49,423 bases of DNA from Oscillospiraceae bacterium (GTDB lineage: Bacteria; Bacillota; Clostridia; Oscillospirales; Ruminococcaceae): NCBI GenBank assembly GCA_017536405.1, contig JAFXHL010000042.1:1-49423 (forward strand), in the 5' to 3' direction. The notes under the pieces are model-generated. The model did not search any database. It was not told the DNA's origin and saw only the letters and a list, made by a program, of their open reading frames with translations. This document shows, in pieces, positions 1 to 7,540 of the stretch. Position 1 is the first letter of the stretch; the number at the start of each line of letters is the position of its first letter. The position numbers and the translations under genes are program-made.

Positions 1-122
1 ACTTCTATCCCATTACTACGTGCTTTGTTTATGAGTTCGTTAACCCGTTTTTTAAACAAATCTGACTCATATAATTTTTCATTGATAATTGCTTTTTGAG
101 TATCCACAACAAGAAGTACCAT
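1..122 (-). CDS. Isochorismatase-family cysteine hydrolase, N-terminal fragment
   Basis: Partial gene: only the first 40 codons lie in the window, and the rest runs off the left edge. The visible N-terminus starts MVLLVVDTQKAI, which matches the opening strand of the isochorismatase/nicotinamidase-like hydrolases. In that family the Asp of the DxQ motif (here D8) belongs to the Asp-Lys-Cys catalytic triad. The Lys and Cys lie outside the window, so activity and substrate cannot be judged. The ATG is preceded by AAGGAG at a 6-base spacing. It begins 10 bases after the rnfA-like stop and so is probably the last visible gene of that operon. A nicotinamidase, isochorismatase or general amidohydrolase role are all possible. 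Confidence 0.7.
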   Translation of the reverse strand, partial: MVLLVVDTQKAIINEKLYESDLFKKRVNELINKARSNGIE

Positions 123-132
123 AAAAAACTCC

Positions 133-726
133 TTATAATGTTATAGTTCCGCCTGAAAGCGCATAAAAAGCCATAGCAAGTATTCCGACATAGATATATG
201 TTATGGGAAGCCCTCTGAAACTTGGTGAAACATCTTCAGAATATAATTTCTCATAAACTGCCGACACAAGAAATGTTGCGATGATAAAGCCTATACCTGT
301 TCCTAATGCATAAGCGACATACTCAACAAGAGATTTACCGGTTGTTGCATTAGTGAACAAAACACCAAGAACAGCACAGTTAAAAGCCGAAACATGTATA
401 AATTTCTTTATGGATAAAAAGAAAGGATAGGCAAGTTTCCATACAACAAGTAGTGTAACAGTATATACTACACCTATAATTATAACATAAACAAGTGGCA
501 TAAAAATATAACTATATTCGTTTTCTTTAAAATAATAATCCGCAAAATAAGCAATAATGCTTGACACCACAGAAAAGTAAGTTATACACAATCCAAATGT
601 AAAAAATTTCTTACGACTTCTCGCTGCAAGGAACAATGTACTTGTTCCAAGCGCCTTTGAAAAAACGGTATTTTCAACAAGAATAGCCGTGAGAGAAATG
701 AGAATTGCATTTATTACAACATCCAT
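133..726 (-). CDS. RnfA-like integral membrane protein (divergent)
   Basis: A 197-residue, very hydrophobic protein with about six membrane segments. It is recognisable as Rnf/Nqr subunit A/E type from NCAVLGV (around residues 116-122), SFRGLPI near residue 173 and the C-terminal AMAFYALSGG. In the Rnf complex, RnfA pairs with RnfE as inverted membrane halves that hold a [2Fe-2S] cluster between them. Here the first family cysteine (LGLCP in typical RnfA) is replaced in ALGTSTL, with Ser29 at the Cys position; only Cys117 remains. The ATG at 726 overlaps the rnfE-like stop codon as TGATG, which favours it over the UUG one codon upstream. The assignment to the superfamily is solid; a conventional Rnf function is doubtful. 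Confidence 0.75.
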   Translation of the reverse strand: MDVVINAILISLTAILVENTVFSKALGTSTLFLAARSRKKFFTFGLCITYFSVVSSIIAYFADYYFKENEYSYIFMPLVYVIIIGVVYTVTLLVVWKLAYPFFLSIKKFIHVSAFNCAVLGVLFTNATTGKSLVEYVAYALGTGIGFIIATFLVSAVYEKLYSEDVSPSFRGLPITYIYVGILAMAFYALSGGTITL

Positions 727-1343
727 CAAGAATGACTCCTTACAATAAGTTTGATTTTCTTAAGAATTGCCGCAAGAATCCCTATAAGAATAAATCCGCC
801 GAATGTAGTTGATAAAAACGGAAGTGTAAAATGTATTCCGATAATTTTATCGCCTATTGCACCTGTAGCAAGGATTTCTCTGATTACGCCAACAATGATT
901 GCCACAACATCAAATCCTAATATATAGAAAAAAACTTCAGAAAGCATACGAAGTTTATCAAGCTTGAAGAAATGAAGTTCTGTTCTTGTAATGATAAGTG
1001 AATTTGTTACAAGAAGAGGAAACATAATTCCCAAAGCCGAAAATTGTTGATTCATAAAAGAATCGGCAAAAACAGCAACAGGAACATACACCATAGCCGC
1101 AATTATCGTATATAATATAATGCGTACAGCATAAACAATATCCCTTGGAACAAAACTTGATATCAGAACGGTAAGAAAGGTTATAAGACTGAATGCTATA
1201 ACAAGTGCAACAGCTGACTGAAGAGTAGTTGCGACAGCAACAATAGGCGCAACAACAAGACCGCTTGCAAGAACTGTATTTTTCATAAATAATCCGTCAA
1301 AAATAGTTTTATCAAACTTTTTTTCAATATTATCGCTGTTCAT
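726..1343 (-). CDS. RnfE-like integral membrane protein (divergent)
   Basis: A 205-residue protein with about six membrane segments. The match to RnfE/NqrD rests on the N-terminal helix (GLFMKNTVLASGL), on FPLLVTNSLIITRTE where family members have PLIVTNCIVVGRAE, on the VIREILATG motif near residue 155, and on the C-terminal LPFLSTTFGGFILIG. Both cysteines expected to bind the intramembrane [2Fe-2S] cluster are absent: Ala32 replaces the LGLCP cysteine and Ser115 replaces the TNC cysteine. The start follows GGAGG and lies 14 bases inside the rnfD-like gene, and the stop overlaps the rnfA-like start, so the three subunits are probably translationally coupled. The lost ligands argue against ordinary electron transfer through this pair. 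Confidence 0.75.
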   Translation of the reverse strand: MNSDNIEKKFDKTIFDGLFMKNTVLASGLVVAPIVAVATTLQSAVALVIAFSLITFLTVLISSFVPRDIVYAVRIILYTIIAAMVYVPVAVFADSFMNQQFSALGIMFPLLVTNSLIITRTELHFFKLDKLRMLSEVFFYILGFDVVAIIVGVIREILATGAIGDKIIGIHFTLPFLSTTFGGFILIGILAAILKKIKLIVRSHS

Positions 1344-2337
1344 TTTTTACCTCCTCACCTGCTGATACTTTTTTATTTTTACTAAATAGTTTCTTCTTGA
1401 TTTTTTTGAATTCCCTTCCGAATGAAAAAGCACTTTCATCAAGCATGATTCCTATCGGCGCAGCAATAATAAGCGCATAGAGAACAGCATTTTCAACCTT
1501 GCCTATAACCTGAATAAGAATAGTCAATCCTCCGATTATAATTCCATACAGAAGTCTTGATGATTTTGATTTAGGAATGACATAATAGTCACAGGCAAAA
1601 AACAACATAGAAAACAGAACAGTTCCGCTTGCAAGTTGATAGAATACCGCTGTAAAAGTATCGCTTCCAAAAAACTTAAAGAAATATGCAAGAACCGCAA
1701 TAGTTCCCGTTCCGCCAAAAAACGTCAGGAAAGAAGCAGAACGTCTGCAGATAAGAACTATCGCACACACAAGAATTATAACGATATGTGTAGCACCCAT
1801 AGGTCCTGTAAATTTTCCGATAAATATATCCACATTACTTACCGAAGGGTTTGATGCATATCCAAGAACACGGGTAAGAGACGGCGAAAGAGAAACAGAA
1901 AGTTCTGAAGTCAGGGGAAGTGATTCCTCAGGCTTAGGATAAAGAAGAACTTTATTTCCCCAACATATTGAAGATAATATAAATCCGACAACTGTAGGAT
2001 TGAAAATATTTTTGCCCTTTCCTCCAAAAAATTGTTTCCCGAGAGTGATTGCAAGGATATTTGACAAAATAACGATATGGTAAGAAACTGAAGCAGGCAT
2101 CATAAGTGCCATAAGAATTCCCGAAAGAGGAACAGAAAAATCAGTAAAATCGTATTTTTCCCCTCTTATCTTAACACATATCATATCTGTAACATAAGCG
2201 GATAGTATAGAAATAAGAGTTAAAATAATTGCTCTTAACCCATAATAATAATAAGACATAAAAACAAGCGCCAAAGAAACAAGAAGCATATCAAGAACTG
2301 ATTTGTTTTCTGTTTTCTGTGAAAACTGATTAAGCAT
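1330..2337 (-). CDS. RnfD-like integral membrane protein (divergent)
   Basis: A 335-residue membrane protein of the RnfD/NqrB family, which in Rnf carries flavin and forms part of the ion-pumping core. Support comes from the early helices, from GGKGKNIFNPTVVGF (about 105-119), which matches the family GKNIFNPA motif, and from GPMGATH (178-184) followed by long hydrophobic helices. The motif that carries covalently bound FMN on threonine (S-x-A-T-P type) is not clearly present; Thr155 in SPSLTRVL is the nearest candidate, while GAT181-183 looks more like the downstream G-x-x-G-E-T/S element. The C-terminus is a charged Lys/Glu tail. The ATG has AAAGGA upstream. It is the first gene of the operon, only 35 bases from the divergent mecA, so no rnfC can precede it on this strand. 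Confidence 0.75.
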   Translation of the reverse strand: MLNQFSQKTENKSVLDMLLVSLALVFMSYYYYGLRAIILTLISILSAYVTDMICVKIRGEKYDFTDFSVPLSGILMALMMPASVSYHIVILSNILAITLGKQFFGGKGKNIFNPTVVGFILSSICWGNKVLLYPKPEESLPLTSELSVSLSPSLTRVLGYASNPSVSNVDIFIGKFTGPMGATHIVIILVCAIVLICRRSASFLTFFGGTGTIAVLAYFFKFFGSDTFTAVFYQLASGTVLFSMLFFACDYYVIPKSKSSRLLYGIIIGGLTILIQVIGKVENAVLYALIIAAPIGIMLDESAFSFGREFKKIKKKLFSKNKKVSAGEEVKNEQR

Positions 2338-2372
2338 CTGAAAATCCTTTCTTTAAAGCCGAGGTGATATAA

Positions 2373-2933
2373 TTGATATCAACTTTAATCAGCAACTCGA
2401 CAATAAAAATATTTTTAAGTAGTGAAGAAATGAGATTTTATAACATAAAATTCGATGACCTTGATAAAGAAAAATACGAAACAAGACGTTTCATATTAAA
2501 TCTTATAAATGAAATCAAAAGTCTCAATAACATTGATCTCAGTAATGAAAAGCTTTATATAGAAGCATTTGAACAAAATAACGGAAGTTGCCTTCTTTAT
2601 ATTTCTATAAAAGGAGAAAAATTCAAAAAGAAAGACAATATATCAAGTGAAATCGTATACGAATTCGAAACGCTTTCTGATGTAATCATTGCCAGTAAAA
2701 TTTTATGGAAAAATATGAATCATCTTTTCAGAGAAAGTGATTTTTTATGTTCAAACCAAAACTATCGTCTCATAATCAAATCATATAGCAAAGTTAAAGA
2801 AAAAATCAGAAACTGCTTATGTGAATATGGCAAAGAGATAGGAACAGATGATATAACCGCATCTGTCACAAGAGAACACTACACTATGGTAATACAAGAA
2901 AATGCTATTGAATTATTATCAGTCCTTAATTGA
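2373..2933 (+). CDS. mecA: MecA-like ClpC adaptor protein
   Basis: A 186-residue protein that resembles the MecA adaptor family, which delivers substrates to the ClpC-ClpP protease in Firmicutes. The opening IKIFLSSEEMRFYNIKFDDLD and the following ETRRFILNLINEI match the N-terminal substrate-binding domain. The C-terminal half (SDVIIASKILWKNM, then YRLIIKSY, ending in HYTMVIQENAIELL) matches the ClpC-binding domain. It is shorter than the roughly 218 residues of the Bacillus protein because the acidic linker is reduced. The start is UUG at 2373, placed 6 bases after GAGGTG. The last 15 bases overlap the 3' end of rpe, which is read in the opposite direction. The family call is from pattern recognition; partners and substrates are unknown. 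Confidence 0.7.
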   Translation: MISTLISNSTIKIFLSSEEMRFYNIKFDDLDKEKYETRRFILNLINEIKSLNNIDLSNEKLYIEAFEQNNGSCLLYISIKGEKFKKKDNISSEIVYEFETLSDVIIASKILWKNMNHLFRESDFLCSNQNYRLIIKSYSKVKEKIRNCLCEYGKEIGTDDITASVTREHYTMVIQENAIELLSVLN

Positions 2934-3575
2934 TTTTATAGCCTGAACAGCATTACTCATATTATCAGATTTAAAGAGATATGTTCCTGAAACAATATCG
3001 TCTGCCCCCGATTCGATTGCAATTTTTGCAGTAACATCATTTATACCGCCATCAACCTGAACAAGACAATCATAGCCGTTTTCAATAATAACTTTTTTTA
3101 CAGCTGATACCTTATCCATTGTTTCGTGTATAAATCCCTGTCCACCAAAACCGGGTTCAACACTCATGATGAGAATATTTTCGATAAACGGAAGATATTC
3201 ATATACAACTTCTATTGGGGTGTTCGGTTTTACTGTAAGCCCCGCTTTTATTCCTCTTGAATGTATTTTGTCAATAGTTGATTTTATATCAACGTCACTT
3301 TCGACATGAAAAGTTATCATATCGGCACCAGCATCAACAAATGCATCAACATATTTCATAGGATCAATAATCATAAAATGAACATCTATAAACATATTCG
3401 TTATTTTCTTGACTGATTTAAGAACAGGAATTCCAAAGGAAATGTTATTCACAAACACTCCGTCCATAACATCAAAATGTATTCTGTCAGCGCCTGATTC
3501 TTCAAGTCTTTTGATGTCTGTTTTCAAATCTGCCAGATCAGCGCTTAAAATTGATGGAGAAACTATAATAGACAC
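2919..3575 (-). CDS. rpe: Ribulose-phosphate 3-epimerase
   Basis: A 218-residue TIM-barrel enzyme that interconverts ribulose 5-phosphate and xylulose 5-phosphate in the cytosolic pentose phosphate pathway. All landmarks are present: SPSILSADL at the N-terminus with Ser8, HFDVMDG with metal ligands His33 and Asp35, His66 in DVHFM, SVEPGFGGQ (138-146) in the flexible phosphate loop, and VDGGIN with Asp175. The length is normal for the family. It has its own promoter at 3614-3642 and no terminator before the convergent mecA end, so the two transcripts probably overlap. Gene identity is not in doubt. Confidence 0.97.
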   Translation of the reverse strand: MSIIVSPSILSADLADLKTDIKRLEESGADRIHFDVMDGVFVNNISFGIPVLKSVKKITNMFIDVHFMIIDPMKYVDAFVDAGADMITFHVESDVDIKSTIDKIHSRGIKAGLTVKPNTPIEVVYEYLPFIENILIMSVEPGFGGQGFIHETMDKVSAVKKVIIENGYDCLVQVDGGINDVTAKIAIESGADDIVSGTYLFKSDNMSNAVQAIKSIKD

Positions 3576-3613
3576 TTAAATCCCCCTAAAAATAGATATA
3601 AATATACAATGAT

Positions 3614-3642
3614 ATTATATATCACAATCCCCTTATCGTCAA
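3614..3642 (-). promoter_or_regulatory. Sigma-A-type promoter for rpe
   Basis: On the minus strand TTGACG (3642-3637) and TATAAT (3619-3614) are separated by exactly 17 bases, about 40 bases upstream of the rpe start. This is a near-consensus vegetative promoter. Confidence 0.8.
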
Positions 3643-3670
3643 CAAAAAAACCAAATATTTTACCTTTTTT

Positions 3671-3886
3671 ATAAAAAAGAGGTCAGATGCCTTATTGTTT
3701 TAAGACATTTGACCTCTTTAATATATTTCAAAGCGGAAAGGTACCTTTAATACGGAAGCTCCCCTGTGGGCATAAAAATGCCACTTCCGAAAGCAAACTG
3801 AAACCGCTTACAATAACAGTTTATGCAGAAAGTGGCGATGCGCAACAATTACAAAAATTGTCGCAATATAAAGGATTCAAGCAATG
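3671..3886 (-). ncRNA. Candidate structured small RNA of about 215 nt
   Basis: The gap between the AEC transporter gene and rpe holds no credible protein gene but looks like an RNA gene on the minus strand. A promoter lies at 3892-3920 and an intrinsic terminator at 3676-3719. Between them are several nested helices: GCGACAATT/AATTGTTGC (about 3843-3865), an outer AAGCGG/CCGCTT helix (3804-3809 with 3731-3736), an inner CGGAAG/CTTCCG helix (3784-3789 with 3753-3758) capped by a GGCAT/ATGCC hairpin (3769-3782), and the self-complementary AAAGGTACCTTT (3737-3748). A rival pairing of CCACTT and AAGTGG is also possible. I do not recognise it as 6S, SRP, tmRNA, RNase P or a known riboswitch. It could instead be a structured 3' UTR of the long operon upstream. 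Confidence 0.5.
3676..3719 (-). terminator. Intrinsic terminator of the candidate RNA / upstream operon
   Basis: The arms AAAGAGGTCA and TGACCTCTTT, extended inward with wobble pairs to nearly 20 pairs, form a long hairpin. On the minus strand it is followed by a run of six T. On the plus strand the T-run is short, so termination is mainly for leftward transcripts. Confidence 0.8.
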
Positions 3887-3891
3887 CCGTG

Positions 3892-3920
3892 ATATTAGAT
3901 GAATGTTTATAAAAAATCAA
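3892..3920 (-). promoter_or_regulatory. Candidate promoter of the small RNA
   Basis: On the minus strand TTGATT (3920-3915) and TAATAT (3897-3892) are 17 bases apart, just after the AEC transporter stop. A start near 3885 would give a transcript of about 215 nt ending at the terminator. The match is good but not perfect. Confidence 0.5.
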
Positions 3921-3938
3921 AAATATCATCATTAAATA

Positions 3939-4898
3939 TCAAGAAAAAAATATCAAAGGAAACATTCCGGATACCTTATCAAAAGCCATCATAATGACCG
4001 GTATAGTAAGAATTGAAAAAAGTGTTGAAACTGTAATTATCATAGATGCATATTCAGCGTTTCTTTCGAACATTCTCGACATCATAAGAGTGGAGGATGC
4101 AGTCGGGCAAGCGGTTGCTATCATATTGGCAATAAGAAGCGAAGTGAAAATTTCATTTTCGGCACCTATAAAAATAAATACGATAAGCATAACTGCAGGA
4201 ACTACTATAAGTCTTAATGCTGAAACAGCAAATATCCTTATATTTTTAAGAGCAGACTTGATATCTGTTCTGGCCAGATATATTCCTGTAACAATCATAG
4301 CAAGTGGAGTATTGAGAGATGAAATAAACTCAATGGGTTTTGCTATTACAAGCGGTAATTTTACTGAAAAAATAAAGATGAGAATACCAACCACTATGCT
4401 AATTATAGGCGCGGAGGTAAGAACCTTGATTATATCTTTTAGACTCATCTTTCCCTTCATTATAGAAACGCCATAAGTCCATGTGAAAAGATTAAAAACT
4501 GCAACATAGGTACTTGCGTAAAAAACACCTATATCTCCTACTACGGCCTGAATAAGCGGAATTCCCATGAATCCACAGTTACTGAAAACGATAGCAAATC
4601 TTTCTACGATATATTCTTTTCTTTCAGGATTTTTTCTTATAAACAACGTAGCGATAATCACCCCAAGTGTATTGCTTACAACAGCAAGTATCGCCGAAAT
4701 AACAAGTCCGTTTAAAAGTTCGGGCTTATATTCAATCTGAAAAGCATGAAGAATAACGCAAGGATTTACAATCATAAGAAGAAACTTGGAAAGTTCTGCG
4801 CCTGTATTCTCAGAAATCATTTTCTTTTTGTAACATAATATTCCGATTGACATAATTATAAACATTACAGCAACCTGAATAAAAACATTCAAAGCCAT
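3939..4898 (-). CDS. AEC (auxin efflux carrier) family transporter
   Basis: A 319-residue membrane protein of about ten helices in two five-helix halves. Typical AEC features are the first-helix segment IMSIGILCYKKKMI, the NPCVILHAFQIE loop around residue 46, NCGFMGIPLIQAVVG (about 106-120) at the centre of the first half, and NMIATACPTASSTLMMSRMF in the second. The family exports or exchanges small organic anions such as malate; the substrate here cannot be read from the sequence. RBS AGGAG precedes the ATG. It is the last protein gene of the alaS-led run, 11 bases after the DHHW gene, so it may be functionally tied to the surface acylation pair or merely co-transcribed. Confidence 0.85.
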   Translation of the reverse strand: MALNVFIQVAVMFIIMSIGILCYKKKMISENTGAELSKFLLMIVNPCVILHAFQIEYKPELLNGLVISAILAVVSNTLGVIIATLFIRKNPERKEYIVERFAIVFSNCGFMGIPLIQAVVGDIGVFYASTYVAVFNLFTWTYGVSIMKGKMSLKDIIKVLTSAPIISIVVGILIFIFSVKLPLVIAKPIEFISSLNTPLAMIVTGIYLARTDIKSALKNIRIFAVSALRLIVVPAVMLIVFIFIGAENEIFTSLLIANMIATACPTASSTLMMSRMFERNAEYASMIITVSTLFSILTIPVIMMAFDKVSGMFPLIFFS

Positions 4899-4909
4899 TT
4901 TGTATTCTC

Positions 4910-6061
4910 CTAAAAATCAAGTTTCCTTATATTTTTATCCTGAGCAAATGTAGAATAATTATACAAAAATAAAACCTGATTATAATCGTCTGTATTTATT
5001 ACTTCGTCGTAAGGAACATCAATATACCTCATATCAAGCATTGTTATTTCAGAATAATGCTGACAGAGAAAAGGAATATATGCATTAGCATAGGAATCCT
5101 TGATAACAAGAAGCTTATTCTCGTTATAAGAATCGGTTTTTATGTTTACAACAGGTTGATTTTGTCCACCAAAAACAGAATATTTGTCTTTAGTTTCAAG
5201 AAAATCTCTGAAATAATATGATTCGTAAGTATCAGTTCCTTTTCCTGTGTGGATATCAACTGATACTATATCAACTCCGGATGTAGGATAATAAATATCA
5301 ATCATATCCGACTTTATTCCATCGTATAAAGTTTTGGAATATAATGTTCCTTTAAAATCTGAAGAAGCATGTTCGATGTTGTAATTATTCCATGAAACAG
5401 GAGTAATCCCCATATCATACACAGTTGTTGAATATACATAATAAGCACCAAGAGTAGTCCAGTGATGGTCTGTGCGGTAATATATATAATCTTCTTTATT
5501 GGAATTAAGAACGGTGTAGGCATCAAGCGTTATGACATTTTCTCCTGATAATTCAAAATAAATTTTATCAATTTCCTCTTTCTGATTGACGTTAGGATTT
5601 GAAGAAGAGTAAAATTCAGCAGATGTAGGAACGATCATAACATATGTTTCGAGACCTGTGGTTTCGCTGAAATTATTTATTGCAGAAATACTTTTTGAAA
5701 TTACATTATAATCAGGAGAATCGAGTTTTTCTACCATTCTGTCCCCACTCACATAAACTCCGTTTATCTCTCGTTTTCCAGATAAAAGTTCCATTTGTGT
5801 TTTTGCCTTTATCCAATCTGTTCTTCCTACAAAATGGTCTGCAAAATAACTTTCTGAATTTTTCATAAAACTACGATCAAGAACAGAAGAAAAACTGAAT
5901 TCAGGAGCTTTGGAAAGAACTCTGTTTTCTATTTCAGAAAATTCTTTTTTCGGAAGAATTATCGTCATCAAAGGAAGGATTGTAATAACTCCGAAAAAGA
6001 AAAAGAAACTGAGCATTTTAGGGAGATTTTTTCTTATTTTTTCTTTTATTTCAGGTTTCAT
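4910..6061 (-). CDS. DHHW-motif protein, AlgJ/AlgX-like partner of MBOAT acyltransferase
   Basis: A 383-residue protein with one N-terminal membrane helix (about 15-36) and an extracytoplasmic domain. The TDHHWT motif at 197-202 is the signature of the DHHW family, related to the SGNH-like acetyltransferase domains of AlgJ and AlgX. VIKDSYANAYIPFL (319-332) supplies the likely nucleophile Ser323, and the DHHW Asp/His residues would complete the active site. Such proteins take acyl groups delivered across the membrane by an MBOAT partner and place them on a cell-surface polymer. That partner is the gene just upstream, 17 bases away. RBS GAGGAG precedes the ATG. The acceptor (peptidoglycan, teichoic acid or exopolysaccharide) is unknown. 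Confidence 0.85.
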   Translation of the reverse strand: MKPEIKEKIRKNLPKMLSFFFFFGVITILPLMTIILPKKEFSEIENRVLSKAPEFSFSSVLDRSFMKNSESYFADHFVGRTDWIKAKTQMELLSGKREINGVYVSGDRMVEKLDSPDYNVISKSISAINNFSETTGLETYVMIVPTSAEFYSSSNPNVNQKEEIDKIYFELSGENVITLDAYTVLNSNKEDYIYYRTDHHWTTLGAYYVYSTTVYDMGITPVSWNNYNIEHASSDFKGTLYSKTLYDGIKSDMIDIYYPTSGVDIVSVDIHTGKGTDTYESYYFRDFLETKDKYSVFGGQNQPVVNIKTDSYNENKLLVIKDSYANAYIPFLCQHYSEITMLDMRYIDVPYDEVINTDDYNQVLFLYNYSTFAQDKNIRKLDF

Positions 6062-6078
6062 AAAAATAAATCTCCTCT

Positions 6079-7539
6079 CTAAAATCTAAAGTAAAGAAAC
6101 GGATTGTATGTTGCATTGACAAGGAAAGATGTGCATACAAGTATGAGAATAACTTGTATAAACGGCGCTGACCATTCGATAAGTGCATTATTCTTGGATT
6201 TAATCTTGGAAAGAATTTTACCGAATAAATCTGTAGATCCCAAAATACACAATACAAAAATCAGAATATTTGTTATAATAAAATATTTTGCATCTCCATC
6301 AATAAATACCCCGCTTCCGCCAAACATTGCCTTAAAATAATTAAGGCACGATGGTAAATCGACTGTATCAAAAAGAACCCATCCAAATACAACAAGGATA
6401 AAAGTATAAAGTGTACTTACAAAAGAAGGGAGTTTTTCAAGTATTTTGCCAAATCCTATTCTTTCTATTATGATTATGATACCAAAATACAATCCCCATA
6501 TAACAAAATTCCAGCTTGAGCCATGCCATAACCCTGTCAACGCCCATACAATAATAAGATTGATAAGTGTTCTTAAAAGTCCTTTTCTGTTCCCACCAAG
6601 AGAAATATATACATATGACTTAAACCAACTTCCGAGAGTCATATGCCATCTTCTCCAGAATTCAGAAACACTTTTTGACATATAAGGATGGTCAAAGTTC
6701 TGAGGAAAATTAAATCCAAGTATTTTTCCGAGACCTACTGCCATATCAGAATATCCGGAAAAATCAAAATAAATCTGGAATGTAAAAGCAAGAATTCCAA
6801 GCCATGCAGTCACAACAGAAATTTCGCTGTAATTCATTGCTTTTATGCTTGTCCATAATATACCAATGTTATTGGCAAGAAGAACTTTTTTCGAAAGTCC
6901 TTTTATAAATATAGCTATACCATCCGCAGCCATATCGACATTTATCTTTCTTGTATCAATTTCCTTTTGAACATCTTCATATCTTACAATAGGACCTGCA
7001 ACTATCTGCGGGAACAAAGAAACATAAGAAGAAAAATTTATAAAGCTTTTCTGTACTTTGATATTTCTTCTGTAAAGGTCTATTGTATATGACATACTCT
7101 GGAATGTAAAGAAAGAAATACCTATAGGAAGATCTACTCTTTCTTCGTTAAGTCCCAGGTCAAAAATACTGTTTATAAATCTGTTAAGTCTTACGACAGG
7201 ATTCAATATTTCAAGATTAAAAATCGCATTCACACTATCGATTATAAAATCACTATATTTAAAAATTGCAAGAAGGCCTATATTCATAGCAACCGAAACA
7301 ATAAGACAAATGGTTCTTTTTTTCTGATTATCATCAAATTTATGCATAAAAATGCCGGCAGTATAATCAACGACTGTTGATAAAAGCATTATAAGAACAC
7401 AGATAGGCTCTCCCCACGCATAAAACAGAATTCCCGATACAAATATAATCAAATTCTTTATCTTCATAGGAGATATGAAATATAAAATAAGAACAACGGG
7501 AAGAAATATATACAGAAACATCAAACTGGAAAAAACCAT
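6079..7539 (-). CDS. MBOAT-family O-acyltransferase
   Basis: A 486-residue polytopic membrane enzyme of the AlgI/DltB/PatA group that moves acyl groups across the membrane for O-acetylation of surface polymers. Family marks are PIGISFFTFQSMSYTIDLYR, FPQIVAGPIVRY, FDFSGYSDMAVG, FWRRWHMTLGSWF, and GLWHGSSW with the conserved histidine at about residue 339. I place the start at the ATG at 7539, preceded by GGAGGGG at 6 bases; an in-frame start eight codons upstream lacks an RBS and overlaps the previous gene. Together with the DHHW protein it forms a two-component acylation system. The polymer target cannot be deduced. Confidence 0.92.
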   Translation of the reverse strand: MVFSSLMFLYIFLPVVLILYFISPMKIKNLIIFVSGILFYAWGEPICVLIMLLSTVVDYTAGIFMHKFDDNQKKRTICLIVSVAMNIGLLAIFKYSDFIIDSVNAIFNLEILNPVVRLNRFINSIFDLGLNEERVDLPIGISFFTFQSMSYTIDLYRRNIKVQKSFINFSSYVSLFPQIVAGPIVRYEDVQKEIDTRKINVDMAADGIAIFIKGLSKKVLLANNIGILWTSIKAMNYSEISVVTAWLGILAFTFQIYFDFSGYSDMAVGLGKILGFNFPQNFDHPYMSKSVSEFWRRWHMTLGSWFKSYVYISLGGNRKGLLRTLINLIIVWALTGLWHGSSWNFVIWGLYFGIIIIIERIGFGKILEKLPSFVSTLYTFILVVFGWVLFDTVDLPSCLNYFKAMFGGSGVFIDGDAKYFIITNILIFVLCILGSTDLFGKILSKIKSKNNALIEWSAPFIQVILILVCTSFLVNATYNPFLYFRF

Positions 7540-7540
7540 T

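Noticed and set aside
3676..3719. The long hairpin as a mobile repeat (REP/MITE)
   Set aside because: I found no second copy in the window, and the T-run marks it as a terminator.
3687..3902. A 71-codon plus-strand reading frame between rpe and the AEC transporter gene
   Set aside because: It begins inside a terminator hairpin and has no RBS; the region is better explained by RNA structure on the minus strand.
3994..4476. A 160-codon plus-strand reading frame opposite the AEC transporter gene
   Set aside because: Complement of a membrane protein gene; no RBS and no family.
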